Shown one piece after another: positions 52,966 to 61,735 of a DNA stretch of 64,000 nucleotides. The notes below the pieces were generated by a model. The model did not search any database, was not told the DNA's origin, and was given only the letters and a program-made list of their open reading frames with translations. The stretch is taken from the NCBI RefSeq assembly GCF_004127445.1, contig NZ_QEXM01000020.1:62001-126000 (forward strand). The letters are read 5' to 3'. The position numbers and the translations under genes were made by a program. Source of the DNA: Streptomyces alfalfae. Its GTDB lineage: Bacteria > Actinomycetota > Actinomycetes > Streptomycetales > Streptomycetaceae. Each line of letters starts with the position of its first letter. Positions within the stretch are counted from its first letter, which is position 1.

Positions 52966-54261
52966 GTGACAGGTCACCGCCAGCGCGCACAGCTGGCCGG
53001 GGAGGCCGCCCACCTGGCGCCCGGCGCCTCGGAGGAGACCGCCCTCGGGCAGCGTGTCTTCGCACACGGCCGGGGCGCCGTCCTGACGGATCTGGACGGC
53101 GCCGACTACCTCGACTTCGCCGCGGGCACGCTCACGCAGTCGCTCGGCCACTGCCACCCCGAGGTCGTCGACGCGCTCACCGCGCAGGCCGCCCGGCTGT
53201 GGAACGTGCACGACAGCGCGACCGAGGGGCGGGACGTACTCCTCGACCTGCTCACCCGGTTGCTGCCCGAGCACCTGGACACGTACGCCTTCTTCTCCAC
53301 CGGCGCCGAGGCCGTCGAGGCCGCGCTGCGCGTGGTGCAGGCGACCGCTCCCCCGGGCCGCAACCGGCTCGGCGCGCTCCGCCACGGCTTCCACGGCAAG
53401 ACGATGGGCGCCCGGATGCTGGTGCACTGGGACATCGGCAACCAGGCCTTCGCGGGGAACAGCGTCCTCGGCTACTCGCCGTACTGCTACCGCTGCCCGC
53501 TCGACCTGGAGTACCCCTCGTGCGAAGTGCGTTGCGCCTCGCTGGTGCGCAAGCACATCGCCGAGAAACCGAACGTCTCCGCGCTCGTCTTCGAGCCCGT
53601 GCTCGGCGCGGCCGGCGTGATCGTCCCGCCACCCGGCTACTGGGAACAGATCGCCGAGGCCTGCCGCGCGAACGGCGTGCTGCTCGTCGCCGACGAGGTG
53701 CTGACCGGCGGCGGGCGCACCGGCTCCTTCCTCGCCAGCGAGGCCCTGGGCATCGAACCGGACCTGGTGGTCCTCTCCAAGGGCATGGCCAACGGCTTCC
53801 CCTTCGCGGTGCTCGCCGGCCGCGCCGAACTGCTGCGCTCACCCGAGGCCGCGCGGGCCGGTTCCTACGCCTCCACCTACGCGAGCAACCCCCTCGGCAT
53901 CGCCGCCGCGCGCGCCACGCTCGGCATCATCGAACGCGACCGGCTCACCGAACGCGTGCGGGAACTCGGGGCGTTGCTCGACGAGCGGCTGAGCGCCCTG
54001 CGGGCACGGCATGAGCAGCTCGGTGACGTCCGCGCGGCCGGGCTGCTGTTCGGCCTGGAGTTCGTGACGGACGAGGACAGCCGTACGCCCGCGCCCGACA
54101 TCGCCCGAAACGTCTACACGACCGCGCTCGACCTCGGCCTGCGCACCTCGGTCGGCGGGCACATCATCCGGCTCGCCCCGCCGTTCACCCTCACCGAGGC
54201 CCAACTCGACGAAGGCGTGGGCATGCTGGCCGAGGCCATCGAGCGGGTGACCGCCACGTGA
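52966..54261 (+). CDS. Class III PLP-dependent aminotransferase (acbV type)
   Basis: 431 residues from a GTG at 52966 with GGGGG five bases upstream; an in-frame TTG at 52870 would add 32 residues without family similarity. The PLP lysine is K272 in LVVLSKGMANGFPF, and the PLP-nitrogen aspartate is D243 in VADEVLTGGGRTG. A cysteine-rich insert, YCYRCPLDLEYPSCEVRC (173-190), is notable. Most sugar aminotransferases are DegT-type; a class III enzyme beside dTDP-glucose genes is the arrangement of acarbose AcbV, which aminates dTDP-4-keto-6-deoxyglucose at C4. The stop overlaps the ABC ATPase start (GTGA). Confidence 0.88.
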   Translation: MTGHRQRAQLAGEAAHLAPGASEETALGQRVFAHGRGAVLTDLDGADYLDFAAGTLTQSLGHCHPEVVDALTAQAARLWNVHDSATEGRDVLLDLLTRLLPEHLDTYAFFSTGAEAVEAALRVVQATAPPGRNRLGALRHGFHGKTMGARMLVHWDIGNQAFAGNSVLGYSPYCYRCPLDLEYPSCEVRCASLVRKHIAEKPNVSALVFEPVLGAAGVIVPPPGYWEQIAEACRANGVLLVADEVLTGGGRTGSFLASEALGIEPDLVVLSKGMANGFPFAVLAGRAELLRSPEAARAGSYASTYASNPLGIAAARATLGIIERDRLTERVRELGALLDERLSALRARHEQLGDVRAAGLLFGLEFVTDEDSRTPAPDIARNVYTTALDLGLRTSVGGHIIRLAPPFTLTEAQLDEGVGMLAEAIERVTAT

Positions 54262-55325
54262 CCGGCTCCCCGCCCGTGATCGTCGCGGAGAACCTCACCA
54301 AGGAGTTCCGCGTCGCCGAACGCGGCCCCGGCCTGCTCGGCGCGCTCGCCACCCTCTTCACCCGCGAACACCGGATCGTGCGCGCGGTCGACGGGGTCTC
54401 CTTCGAGATCCCCGCCGGCTCGCGGACCGCGTACATCGGGGCCAACGGCGCGGGGAAGTCCACCACCATCAAGATGCTCACCGGCATCATGACGCCCACC
54501 TCCGGGCGCTGCCTGGTCGCAGGCATCGAGCCCTACCGCGAACGGCAGCGCAACGCCCGCTCCATCGGCGTCGTCTTCGGCCAGCGCAGCCAGCTGTGGT
54601 GGGACCTCTCGGTGCCCGACTCCTTCCGCATCCTGCGCCGGATCTACGACATCCCCGAGCCGGTCTACCGCCGCAACCTGCGGCTCTACCGCGAACTCCT
54701 CGACATCGACGCCTTGGGCACCACGCCGGTGCGGCAGTTGAGCCTCGGGCAGCGGATGCGCGCCGAGATCGCGGCGAGCCTGCTGCACGACCCGGCCGTC
54801 GTCTTCTGGGACGAGCCGACCATCGGCCTCGACATGGTCCTGAAGGAGGCCGTGCGGGTCCTGGTCAACCGCGCCAACCAGGAGCTCGGCACCACCGTGG
54901 TGCTCACCAGCCATGACATCGGCGACATCGCGGCGATCTGCGACAGCGCCCTGGTCGTCGACCGCGGCCGGGTCGTCCACCAGGGCACCATCCAGGACCT
55001 GCTGCGCACCGCCGACCGGCGCAGCGTCACCTTCGACCACCGCGACCCGCTGCCGCTGCCCGCCGCCTGCGAGGAGATCGAGCGGGGGCTGCCCGGTGTG
55101 CGGGCGAGCGAGGACGACGGCGGGCGCATCCGGGTGGACTATCCCGTCGCGGCCTTCACCTCGCGGCAGGTGCTCGCCTTCCTCCTCGACCGCTTCGACC
55201 TGGCCGACTGCTACGCCCCCGAACCCGACCTGGAGGACGTGCTGCGGCGCGTCTACGAACGCGACGCCACCGAGAGCGCGTCCCCCGACCAGCCGGCCGC
55301 ACCCGTCGAGAGCGGGGCCGCATGA
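54258..55325 (+). CDS. ABC-2 type exporter ATPase (acbW-like)
   Basis: 355 residues from a GTG at 54258. Walker A is GANGAGKST, the signature is LSLGQRMRAEIAASLL, Walker B is VVFWDEPTIGLD and the switch histidine is in LTSHDIGDIA. The LSLGQ form and the C-terminal 100-residue extension are typical of ATPases serving two ABC-2 permeases. It is translationally coupled to the aminotransferase upstream and to the first permease downstream (ATGA). It should power export of the cluster product, as AcbWXY is thought to do for acarbose. Confidence 0.9.
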   Translation: MTGSPPVIVAENLTKEFRVAERGPGLLGALATLFTREHRIVRAVDGVSFEIPAGSRTAYIGANGAGKSTTIKMLTGIMTPTSGRCLVAGIEPYRERQRNARSIGVVFGQRSQLWWDLSVPDSFRILRRIYDIPEPVYRRNLRLYRELLDIDALGTTPVRQLSLGQRMRAEIAASLLHDPAVVFWDEPTIGLDMVLKEAVRVLVNRANQELGTTVVLTSHDIGDIAAICDSALVVDRGRVVHQGTIQDLLRTADRRSVTFDHRDPLPLPAACEEIERGLPGVRASEDDGGRIRVDYPVAAFTSRQVLAFLLDRFDLADCYAPEPDLEDVLRRVYERDATESASPDQPAAPVESGAA

Positions 55326-56137
55326 GTGCGGTGACCCGCGCCCGCCGCTATCTGCCCTTCGCCACCGGCGGACTGCAGTCGCTGCTCCAGTACCGCTCGA
55401 TGTTCTTCGTCACCGGGGTCACCGCGGCGGCCGGCGCCGCCGTGACGGTCTTCCTGTGGCGCGCCGTGTACGCGGGCTCGCCCGGCGCCGGGCCCGGCGG
55501 TTTCACCGCGGCGGGCATCACCACGTACCTCCTGGTGGCGCAGGTGCTCCAGGTGCTGCACGCCAACCGCGTCGACGACGAGGTGGCCGCCGAGGTCTAC
55601 CGGGGTGACGTGGCGGTGATGCTGGTGCGCCCCGTGAGCTATCCACTCGTGCGGTTCGCCGCCTGCCTGCCCGTGGTGGCGGCCAACGCGCTGCTCGTCG
55701 GCGTCCCCGTGCTGCTGCTGTTCTCCTTCCTCGTCCCGATGACGGCGCCGACCGCCGGGAACGCCGCGCTGTTCGCGCTGTCCACGCTCCTCTCGGTGCT
55801 CATCGCCTTCTGCGTGAACCTGCTGACCGGCATGACCGGCTTCCTCACCACCAACACCTGGGGCGTGCGCATGCTCAAGCAGAGCGTGGTCGCGTTCTTC
55901 GCGGGGCAGCTCGTCCCAATCGCGCTGATGCCGGGCCCGCTCGCGGCCGTCGCCATGGCGCTGCCGTTCAGGGGCATGGTCGACGGCCCGCTGACCCTGC
56001 TCCTCGGACGGTACGAGGGCGTCGCGGGAGCCCTTGGTGTGCTGGCCCAGCAGGCGGGCTGGGCCGTGGCGCTCGCCGCCCTGTCCGCGGTGCTGTGGCG
56101 CGCCGCCACCGGACGCCTGGAGGTGCTCGGCGGATGA
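55322..56137 (+). CDS. ABC-2 type permease (acbX-like)
   Basis: 271 residues. There are six hydrophobic segments (for example MFFVTGVTAAAGAAVTVFLW and NALLVGVPVLLLFSFLVPM). The conserved EVAAEVYRGDVAVMLVRPVS stretch, where the permease meets the ATPase, is present. Its start overlaps the ATPase stop and its stop overlaps the second permease start, so the exporter genes are tightly coupled. Confidence 0.88.
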   Translation: MSAVTRARRYLPFATGGLQSLLQYRSMFFVTGVTAAAGAAVTVFLWRAVYAGSPGAGPGGFTAAGITTYLLVAQVLQVLHANRVDDEVAAEVYRGDVAVMLVRPVSYPLVRFAACLPVVAANALLVGVPVLLLFSFLVPMTAPTAGNAALFALSTLLSVLIAFCVNLLTGMTGFLTTNTWGVRMLKQSVVAFFAGQLVPIALMPGPLAAVAMALPFRGMVDGPLTLLLGRYEGVAGALGVLAQQAGWAVALAALSAVLWRAATGRLEVLGG

Positions 56138-56934
56138 CGCGCACGGCTCTGCGGTACCTCCGGCTCTCCCTCTTCCTCGGCGGCGTCGGGCTGCACCGGC
56201 TCGCCGCCTACCGGCTCGACTTCGTGCTCGGCGCGGGGGCGTTCCTGGTGCGGGTCGGCATCCAGACGGCCGTGGTGGGCCTGGTCTTCCGCCAGGTGCC
56301 CGCCGTGGGCGGCTGGTCGTACCACGAGGTGCTCTTCCTGCTCGGCTTCTCCCTGCTGCCGCGCGGCCTCGACCACCTCTTCACCGACCAGCTCTGGGAA
56401 CTGGGCCGCAAACTGGTGCAGCGCGGGGAGTTCTACCGCTATCTCATCCGGCCGGTGAACCCGCTGTTCTCCCTGCTCTCCGAGCGCTTCTTCCACCCCG
56501 ACGGCCTGGGCGAGCTGATCGTCGGCGCGGTCCTCGTGTTCTGGGCGGGCAGTGAACTCGGCCTGGACCCGACCGCGGCGCAGTGGGCGCTCGCGCCGTT
56601 GCTCGTGCTCTGCGGCGCGCTGATCCACACCGCCGTGAAGCTGTTCTTCGCCTCGCTGTCCTTCTGGACCGTGACGAGCCTGCCCTCGATGTACGCCGCC
56701 ACGCAGGTGTCGGAGTTCGCCGCCTACCCGCTGGACATCTACCACTCCTCGCTGCGCGCCCTGCTGACCTGGGTGCTGCCCTTCGCCTTCACCTCGTACG
56801 TGCCCTGCGTCTACCTCCTGACGGGCGACACGGGCCTCCTGGTCTGGCTCCCCGTGGTGACCGCGGGGGCGGTGCTCACGGCTCTGGCGGTGTGGCGGCG
56901 CGGCATCAACCGATTCGACATGACCGGGAGTTGA
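56134..56934 (+). CDS. ABC-2 type permease (acbY-like)
   Basis: 266 residues from the ATG at 56134 (ATGA overlap); the in-frame ATG at 56095 lies inside the previous gene. There are six hydrophobic segments, and the ATPase-contact stretch is DQLWELGRKLVQRGEFYRYLIRPVNPLF. Together with the previous permease it forms a heterodimeric channel. The kinase gene follows after 8 bases. Confidence 0.88.
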   Translation: MTRTALRYLRLSLFLGGVGLHRLAAYRLDFVLGAGAFLVRVGIQTAVVGLVFRQVPAVGGWSYHEVLFLLGFSLLPRGLDHLFTDQLWELGRKLVQRGEFYRYLIRPVNPLFSLLSERFFHPDGLGELIVGAVLVFWAGSELGLDPTAAQWALAPLLVLCGALIHTAVKLFFASLSFWTVTSLPSMYAATQVSEFAAYPLDIYHSSLRALLTWVLPFAFTSYVPCVYLLTGDTGLLVWLPVVTAGAVLTALAVWRRGINRFDMTGS

Positions 56935-56942
56935 GACGCCGC

Positions 56943-58421
56943 ATGATCCGCGACGCAGACCTCGCACCGCTGTTGCGCACCGCGCCCTGGATGTCCGAGG
57001 ACGGCCGCACGGCCGACCGCTACGAACGCGTCGACCACGCGGTGCTCGGCGACGCCGCGCTCCTCCTCGTGGTCGCCGCCGTCGGCGGGCCCGCGGCCGG
57101 GCAGCGGTTCTTCCTGCCCGTACGCCCCGGCGGCACGAGAGGCATCGAGGAGGCGCACGGCAGCACGGAGTTCGACGCCGCCGCCGTCGCCAGGGCCTGC
57201 TACGGCGGTGAGCTGCTGACCGCGCGCGGCGGTACCATCCGCTTCCGCGGGGCGGGCGGTCCCGCGCCCGACGTGCGCAGGCTGCCCTTCGAGCAGGGCT
57301 GGTCCTCCAACGCCCTGTCGCTGGTGGACATCGCCGGCGTGCCGCACATCCACAAGACCTACCGCAGGCTCGACGAGGCCGTGCGCGAACCGGAGCTGCT
57401 GCGGCTGATGAGCGGCACCGGGCACACCCCCGAGTGGGCCGGCGACTACACCTACACCGACCCGGCCACGGGCGCCCGGCATCCGCTGGGCGTGATCTAC
57501 CGCTACGCCCCCGGCGACGGCATCGACCTGCCGCTGCGGGAGAACCTGCGCTCGCTGTGGCCGCGCCTGACCGACGCCCGGCAGTCGCCCGCCGACGTGG
57601 TGCGGCCCCATCTGCTGCCGCTGGAGGACCGGCTCCGCGCGGCCGGCACGTTCCTGCACGCCTTCCACCGCGACCTGGCGGCGCGGCTCGGCGGGCCCGC
57701 GCCCACCGGGTATCCGGCGCGGGAGGTGCTCGCGCGGGCCGCCGAGCGGCGGACCGGACTCGCGGAGGCGCGGGTGGCGCTGCCCGAGCAGTCCTGGCAC
57801 GCCGCCTTCGCCGCGCTCGAAGCCGAAGTGGTATCGCTGGGCGCGGCGTTCGAGGGCCGGGACGAGGTGCCCGGAGCCGGCCCGTGCCACGGCGACCTCC
57901 ACCTGTCCCACCTGCTGTGCGGCCCCGGCGCCGTCACCGGTTGGCGGATGAGCGTGATCGACCTCTCCACGCCCGCGCTCGGCCCCGACGACCCGGGCTG
58001 GGCCGCGCAGTCGCCGCTCCAGGACCTCGTCGCCGTGGAGCGCGCCCTGGAGTACTTCGCGGCCGACGAGGCGGCGTTCGAGAGCGCCCGGCGCCTCGGC
58101 GTCGACTCCCTGGAGACGATGCGCGGCGCCCTGGACGGCGCCCCCGGCTGGGCGGAGGCGGACCGCGCCGTCCTCGACCAGGTGTTCCGCACGGCCGACC
58201 GGTGGCGGGAGCGCGTGCTGCGGCTGCTGCTCGGCCCGGCCGCCGACAGCCCGCTGCGGCGCCTGCTGTACCTGCGGCGGCTGCTGCACGAGCTGGCCTA
58301 CAACTGCGCCCACGCCCGCCCCTACCACGCCGCGATCGACCTGCGCCACGCCCTGGCGCTGGGCGGCGCGCGCACCCCCGCCCTCCATCCCGCCTCCGCT
58401 TCGACCTCCGCGAGGACGTGA
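56943..58421 (+). CDS. APH/maltokinase-like sugar or cyclitol kinase (acbU-like)
   Basis: 492 residues from the ATG at 56943. The N-terminal 120 residues resemble the cap domain of maltokinases. The phosphotransferase core has VPHIHKTYRR for nucleotide binding, the catalytic base D318 in CHGDLHLSHLL (316-323 region) and the metal-binding D340 in VIDLSTP. In ordinary aminoglycoside kinases and maltokinases the residues are HGDLHxxN/Q and IDFE; here His replaces Asn and Leu-Ser replaces Phe-Glu. Position inside an acarbose-like set suggests AcbU, the kinase acting at C1 of 1-epi-valienol 7-phosphate. Maltose phosphorylation is the alternative. Confidence 0.8.
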   Translation: MIRDADLAPLLRTAPWMSEDGRTADRYERVDHAVLGDAALLLVVAAVGGPAAGQRFFLPVRPGGTRGIEEAHGSTEFDAAAVARACYGGELLTARGGTIRFRGAGGPAPDVRRLPFEQGWSSNALSLVDIAGVPHIHKTYRRLDEAVREPELLRLMSGTGHTPEWAGDYTYTDPATGARHPLGVIYRYAPGDGIDLPLRENLRSLWPRLTDARQSPADVVRPHLLPLEDRLRAAGTFLHAFHRDLAARLGGPAPTGYPAREVLARAAERRTGLAEARVALPEQSWHAAFAALEAEVVSLGAAFEGRDEVPGAGPCHGDLHLSHLLCGPGAVTGWRMSVIDLSTPALGPDDPGWAAQSPLQDLVAVERALEYFAADEAAFESARRLGVDSLETMRGALDGAPGWAEADRAVLDQVFRTADRWRERVLRLLLGPAADSPLRRLLYLRRLLHELAYNCAHARPYHAAIDLRHALALGGARTPALHPASASTSART

Positions 58422-58423
58422 CC

Positions 58424-60526
58424 GTGACCGAGCCGACCGACCCGCGCCTGCACATCATCGAGACGTACTTCGAGTGCTGCGGCTTCGACCACACCTTCCT
58501 GCAGGGCGGCACCTCGGTGTACCTGTGGAACCTCTCCCGGGCCTTCGCCGCGCGCGGCCACCGGGTCTCCATCGTCACCCCGGCCCACGGCAGGCTCGAC
58601 GACCTCCGTGAGCGCTACGAGGTCGAGGACCTGCCCTACGAGGACGTCCACACGGTGCCGGTCGTCCTCGACCCGCAGGTGTGGCGGGGCTTTCCCGCCG
58701 AGGTCTCCCTGGAGCTGCGCACCACCGCGCACCGCATCCGCCTGGACGGGGTCGACCTGTACTTCCTGGCCGACGCGTACCTGGACCGGCTGCCGGAGAC
58801 GTTCTACCCGCCCTACTCCGCCAAGGGCAACGACCTGGTCTTCTTCAAGCCGCTCGTCTTCCAGGTCGACAGCGTGCGGTTCCTGCGCACGTGGTTCGGC
58901 GACGAGAAGGCCCTCGTACACGCCCACGAGCCGTATTACCACTATCTGCTGCCCGCCGCGCTGCGCGACGACCCCTCGAAGCTGGTCGTCAGCAACGTGC
59001 AGAGCAACATGCCGATCACCAAGAAGGTCTACGGGCCCAAGGTGCGGCGGCTCCTCGACGAGCTGGGGGTGGACGTGCCCCTGCCCGCGCCGGACACCGC
59101 CGACGCGCTTCCGGCGGCGATCCGCCAGTACCAGCAGCTCACGCATCTGCACTACGACTACCCGGCCGACCACGTGGCGGTCTACGAACTGACCGCCGAG
59201 CACGCCGACCTGATCGACTTCCTCTCCGAGGGGCAGCTCGACTTCTACGCGTCCTTCAGGGACACGCCCTTCGAGCAGCTCTTCGCCCGGCTGCCGATCG
59301 CCGACGTGGTGCGGCGCAACGCGCACAAGATGTTCGTGGGCGGCTGCGCGATCTCCGACGAATGGCTCGCCTGGGACCCCGCCGACGTCGACCGGGAGAA
59401 GGTGCTCGGCGGCCTCGGCCTCGACCCGGCCCTGCCCACGTTCTTCCACAACGCGCGCTACGCGGTGCACCACAAGGGCCAGGTGGAGCTGTTGCGCGCG
59501 GTGGACCGCGTCCTGTCCGACGGGCTCGCCGCCAATTTCGTCGTGCGCTGCATCTCCGCCGACGGCATCGACGACCCGTTCTTCCACGAGATCGCCCGGC
59601 GGCACACCGGTCGGCTGCACCTGGAGTGGGAGCGCGTGGACGAGCGGAGCGTCTTCGCGTACGCGGCGTCCGCCGACTTCTGCCTCTTCCCGTCCAAGTT
59701 CGAGATGGACACGTTCCTGATCGCGCAGGGCGAGGCGATGACGGCCGGCGCGGTCCCCATCGCCACCGACCAGCGGGGCATGGCCCACTTCCGGCACGCG
59801 GACGGCCCCGGGACCGCCACCGGCTTCGCGGTGAACCGGTCGTTCGCCGAGGACGACGAACTGCTCACCGCCGCGCTGACCGCGCGCGTGAAGGAGGCGG
59901 TGGCCCTGTGGACCGACGACCCCGGCCACTACCGGGAGCTGGCCCGCCGCTCGGCGGCCGTCGCCCGCGCCTTCACCTGGGAGCACTGCGCCGACCTGCA
60001 CCTGGCCGCCTTCACCCGGCTCTGGCGCGGCGAGCCCGCTCGGCTGCCCGCCGAACGCGCCCTGCGGCACGGCTGGACGGAGCTGCTGCCCGACGAGCTG
60101 CTGACCGTCGACGCGGCGGTCGAACACGGTGACCTCGCCGCGTACGAGCGCCTCGCCCCGCTGGACGACGGGGCCGCCCGGCGGTTCTTCGACGCCGCCT
60201 GGCTGCGCGCCGACTTCGCCACCTGCGAGCAGGCGATCCGGCGCCGTCCCGACGCGGTGCCCGCCGAGGACGTGACCCGGCTGCGCACCCGCCTCGCGCT
60301 GCTGCCCGACGGAGCGCTCCGCTACCGGCTCGCGCACGCCGACCGCGTCGAACTGGTCCTGCCCGCGCCGCCCGACGCCCAGGGCCGCGCACGGCCCGAG
60401 GTCCGGCCGCTGACCCGCACCGCCCCCGGCGAGTTCGCGGGCCCCGCGCCGGAGCGCCCCGGCGCATGGCTGCTGCTCACCCTCTCCTCCGGGCGCGTGA
60501 CGTGGGACGAGGTGCGGCATGGCTGA
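58424..60526 (+). CDS. Starch-synthase-like glycosyltransferase (acbI/acbS-like)
   Basis: 700 residues from the GTG at 58424, seven bases after GAGGA; a GTG six bases earlier overlaps the kinase stop. The N-terminal half has the GT5/GT4 donor loop [20 protein letters not shown] followed by [12 protein letters not shown]. The second Rossmann domain has [20 protein letters not shown] and the C-terminal acid region [20 protein letters not shown]. The last 160 residues form an extra domain with [13 protein letters not shown] and a terminal beta-sandwich. It would join a 4-amino-4,6-dideoxyglucosyl or pseudo-sugar unit to maltose or its analogue. Its stop overlaps the next start by 8 bases. Confidence 0.85.
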   Translation: MTEPTDPRLHIIETYFECCGFDHTFLQGGTSVYLWNLSRAFAARGHRVSIVTPAHGRLDDLRERYEVEDLPYEDVHTVPVVLDPQVWRGFPAEVSLELRTTAHRIRLDGVDLYFLADAYLDRLPETFYPPYSAKGNDLVFFKPLVFQVDSVRFLRTWFGDEKALVHAHEPYYHYLLPAALRDDPSKLVVSNVQSNMPITKKVYGPKVRRLLDELGVDVPLPAPDTADALPAAIRQYQQLTHLHYDYPADHVAVYELTAEHADLIDFLSEGQLDFYASFRDTPFEQLFARLPIADVVRRNAHKMFVGGCAISDEWLAWDPADVDREKVLGGLGLDPALPTFFHNARYAVHHKGQVELLRAVDRVLSDGLAANFVVRCISADGIDDPFFHEIARRHTGRLHLEWERVDERSVFAYAASADFCLFPSKFEMDTFLIAQGEAMTAGAVPIATDQRGMAHFRHADGPGTATGFAVNRSFAEDDELLTAALTARVKEAVALWTDDPGHYRELARRSAAVARAFTWEHCADLHLAAFTRLWRGEPARLPAERALRHGWTELLPDELLTVDAAVEHGDLAAYERLAPLDDGAARRFFDAAWLRADFATCEQAIRRRPDAVPAEDVTRLRTRLALLPDGALRYRLAHADRVELVLPAPPDAQGRARPEVRPLTRTAPGEFAGPAPERPGAWLLLTLSSGRVTWDEVRHG

Positions 60527-61637
60527 GCCCGGCGCGGTACGGGCGGTGCTGCTCGCGGGCGGCGAGGGCAGGCGCATGGGCCCGCTCGGCACCGGCCGCC
60601 TCAAGCCCCTCGTGCCCTACGGCGGCGCCTGCCGCCTCATCGACTTCAGCCTGGCCAACGCGCGGGCGTCCGGGCTCGGCGAGGTCGTGCTGCTCTCCCA
60701 GTACGAGGAGCGGCAGCTCATGGACGACCTGCACCGGGTGTGGAACACCTCGCCCGGCTTCCGGGTGCACTTCGGCCCGTACGACCACGCCTACCGCACG
60801 GCCGGGGCCGGCCTGCCCCGTGAACTGCCCGAGCGGGCCTGGCCCTTGGAGCGCGGCACGGCCGACGCGCTGATCCGCAAGAGCGCGTACGTCTTCGGGG
60901 GCGACGCCGAGCAGGTCCTCGTCCTCCACGCCGACCACGTCTACCGCTTCGACTACGGGCCGCTCATCGAGGAGCACCGGGCGTCGGGGGCCGCGCTGAC
61001 CGTCGCGTACCAGCGCATCGAACCGCGCTGGGTGCACCTGTTCGGCATGGTCGAGTTCGACGCGGCGGGGCATCTGACGGCGTTCGTCGAGAAGCCCGAG
61101 AACCCCACGAGCGACCTGGTCTTCGCCGCGTTCTGCGTCTTCGACGCGCGCGTGCTGCGCCGCCATCTGGAGCTGCTGGACGGCACGGACTGGCAGCACG
61201 ACATCAGCCGCGACGTGATCCCCGCGATGCTCGCGGCCGGAGAGCACATCCGCGGCCACGAGGTCGCCGGGCACTGGCAGGACATCGGCACCGTCGAGCG
61301 CTACCACCGCGCCCACCTCGCCCTCGCCTCCCCGCAGCCCGACGCGCCCGCGCTGCCCGTCGAGCGGATGCCCTGGACCGTCGCGCCCGAGGTGGCGCGC
61401 CACCGGGTGGCCCGCGGCCCCGGCGTACGGGACTCCGTGGTCCCCGCCGACCTGGTCAACCACGGCCTGGTGGAGGACAGCGTGCTGTTCCCCGGCGTCC
61501 GTGTCGGCGCCGGGGCCCGGGTGCGGCGCAGCGTCGTCCTGCCCGGCGCCGCCGTGCCGTCGGGCGCCGACCTGGTCTCGGCGGTGGTCATGGAGGACGG
61601 CCGTGTGCAGCAGGTGGCGGACGGGGCGCGGCCGTGA
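60519..61637 (+). CDS. GlgC-like sugar-phosphate nucleotidyltransferase (acbR-like)
   Basis: 372 residues. The nucleotide-binding region is [20 protein letters not shown] followed by [15 protein letters not shown], close to ADP-glucose pyrophosphorylase. The substrate-binding [10 protein letters not shown] and [13 protein letters not shown] segments and a C-terminal beta-helix are present. True GlgC provides ADP-glucose for glycogen. Lying between two glycosyltransferases in this cluster, it is better read as AcbR-like, activating a cyclitol 1-phosphate. The base and sugar specificity cannot be told from sequence. Confidence 0.87.
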   Translation: MAEPGAVRAVLLAGGEGRRMGPLGTGRLKPLVPYGGACRLIDFSLANARASGLGEVVLLSQYEERQLMDDLHRVWNTSPGFRVHFGPYDHAYRTAGAGLPRELPERAWPLERGTADALIRKSAYVFGGDAEQVLVLHADHVYRFDYGPLIEEHRASGAALTVAYQRIEPRWVHLFGMVEFDAAGHLTAFVEKPENPTSDLVFAAFCVFDARVLRRHLELLDGTDWQHDISRDVIPAMLAAGEHIRGHEVAGHWQDIGTVERYHRAHLALASPQPDAPALPVERMPWTVAPEVARHRVARGPGVRDSVVPADLVNHGLVEDSVLFPGVRVGAGARVRRSVVLPGAAVPSGADLVSAVVMEDGRVQQVADGARP

Positions 61638-61735
61638 CCGGATCCATCGGCCGCCGCGCCGCACACATCGACCGGCAGGGACCGCGCGCCGCTGTGGCGC
61701 GCGCCGTCCCCGCACAGTGAGGGAGCGCTACTTCC

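Noticed and set aside
55639..56967. 442-codon minus-strand frame opposite the ABC-2 permeases
   Set aside because: Composition is His/Gln/Arg-rich without a domain, and the plus-strand permeases are tightly coupled to their neighbours.
60519..61637. Housekeeping glgC for glycogen synthesis
   Set aside because: It overlaps a cluster glycosyltransferase by 8 bases and is surrounded by inhibitor-type genes; no glycogen branching enzyme or glgA in the usual layout is adjacent. A glycogen role cannot be fully excluded.
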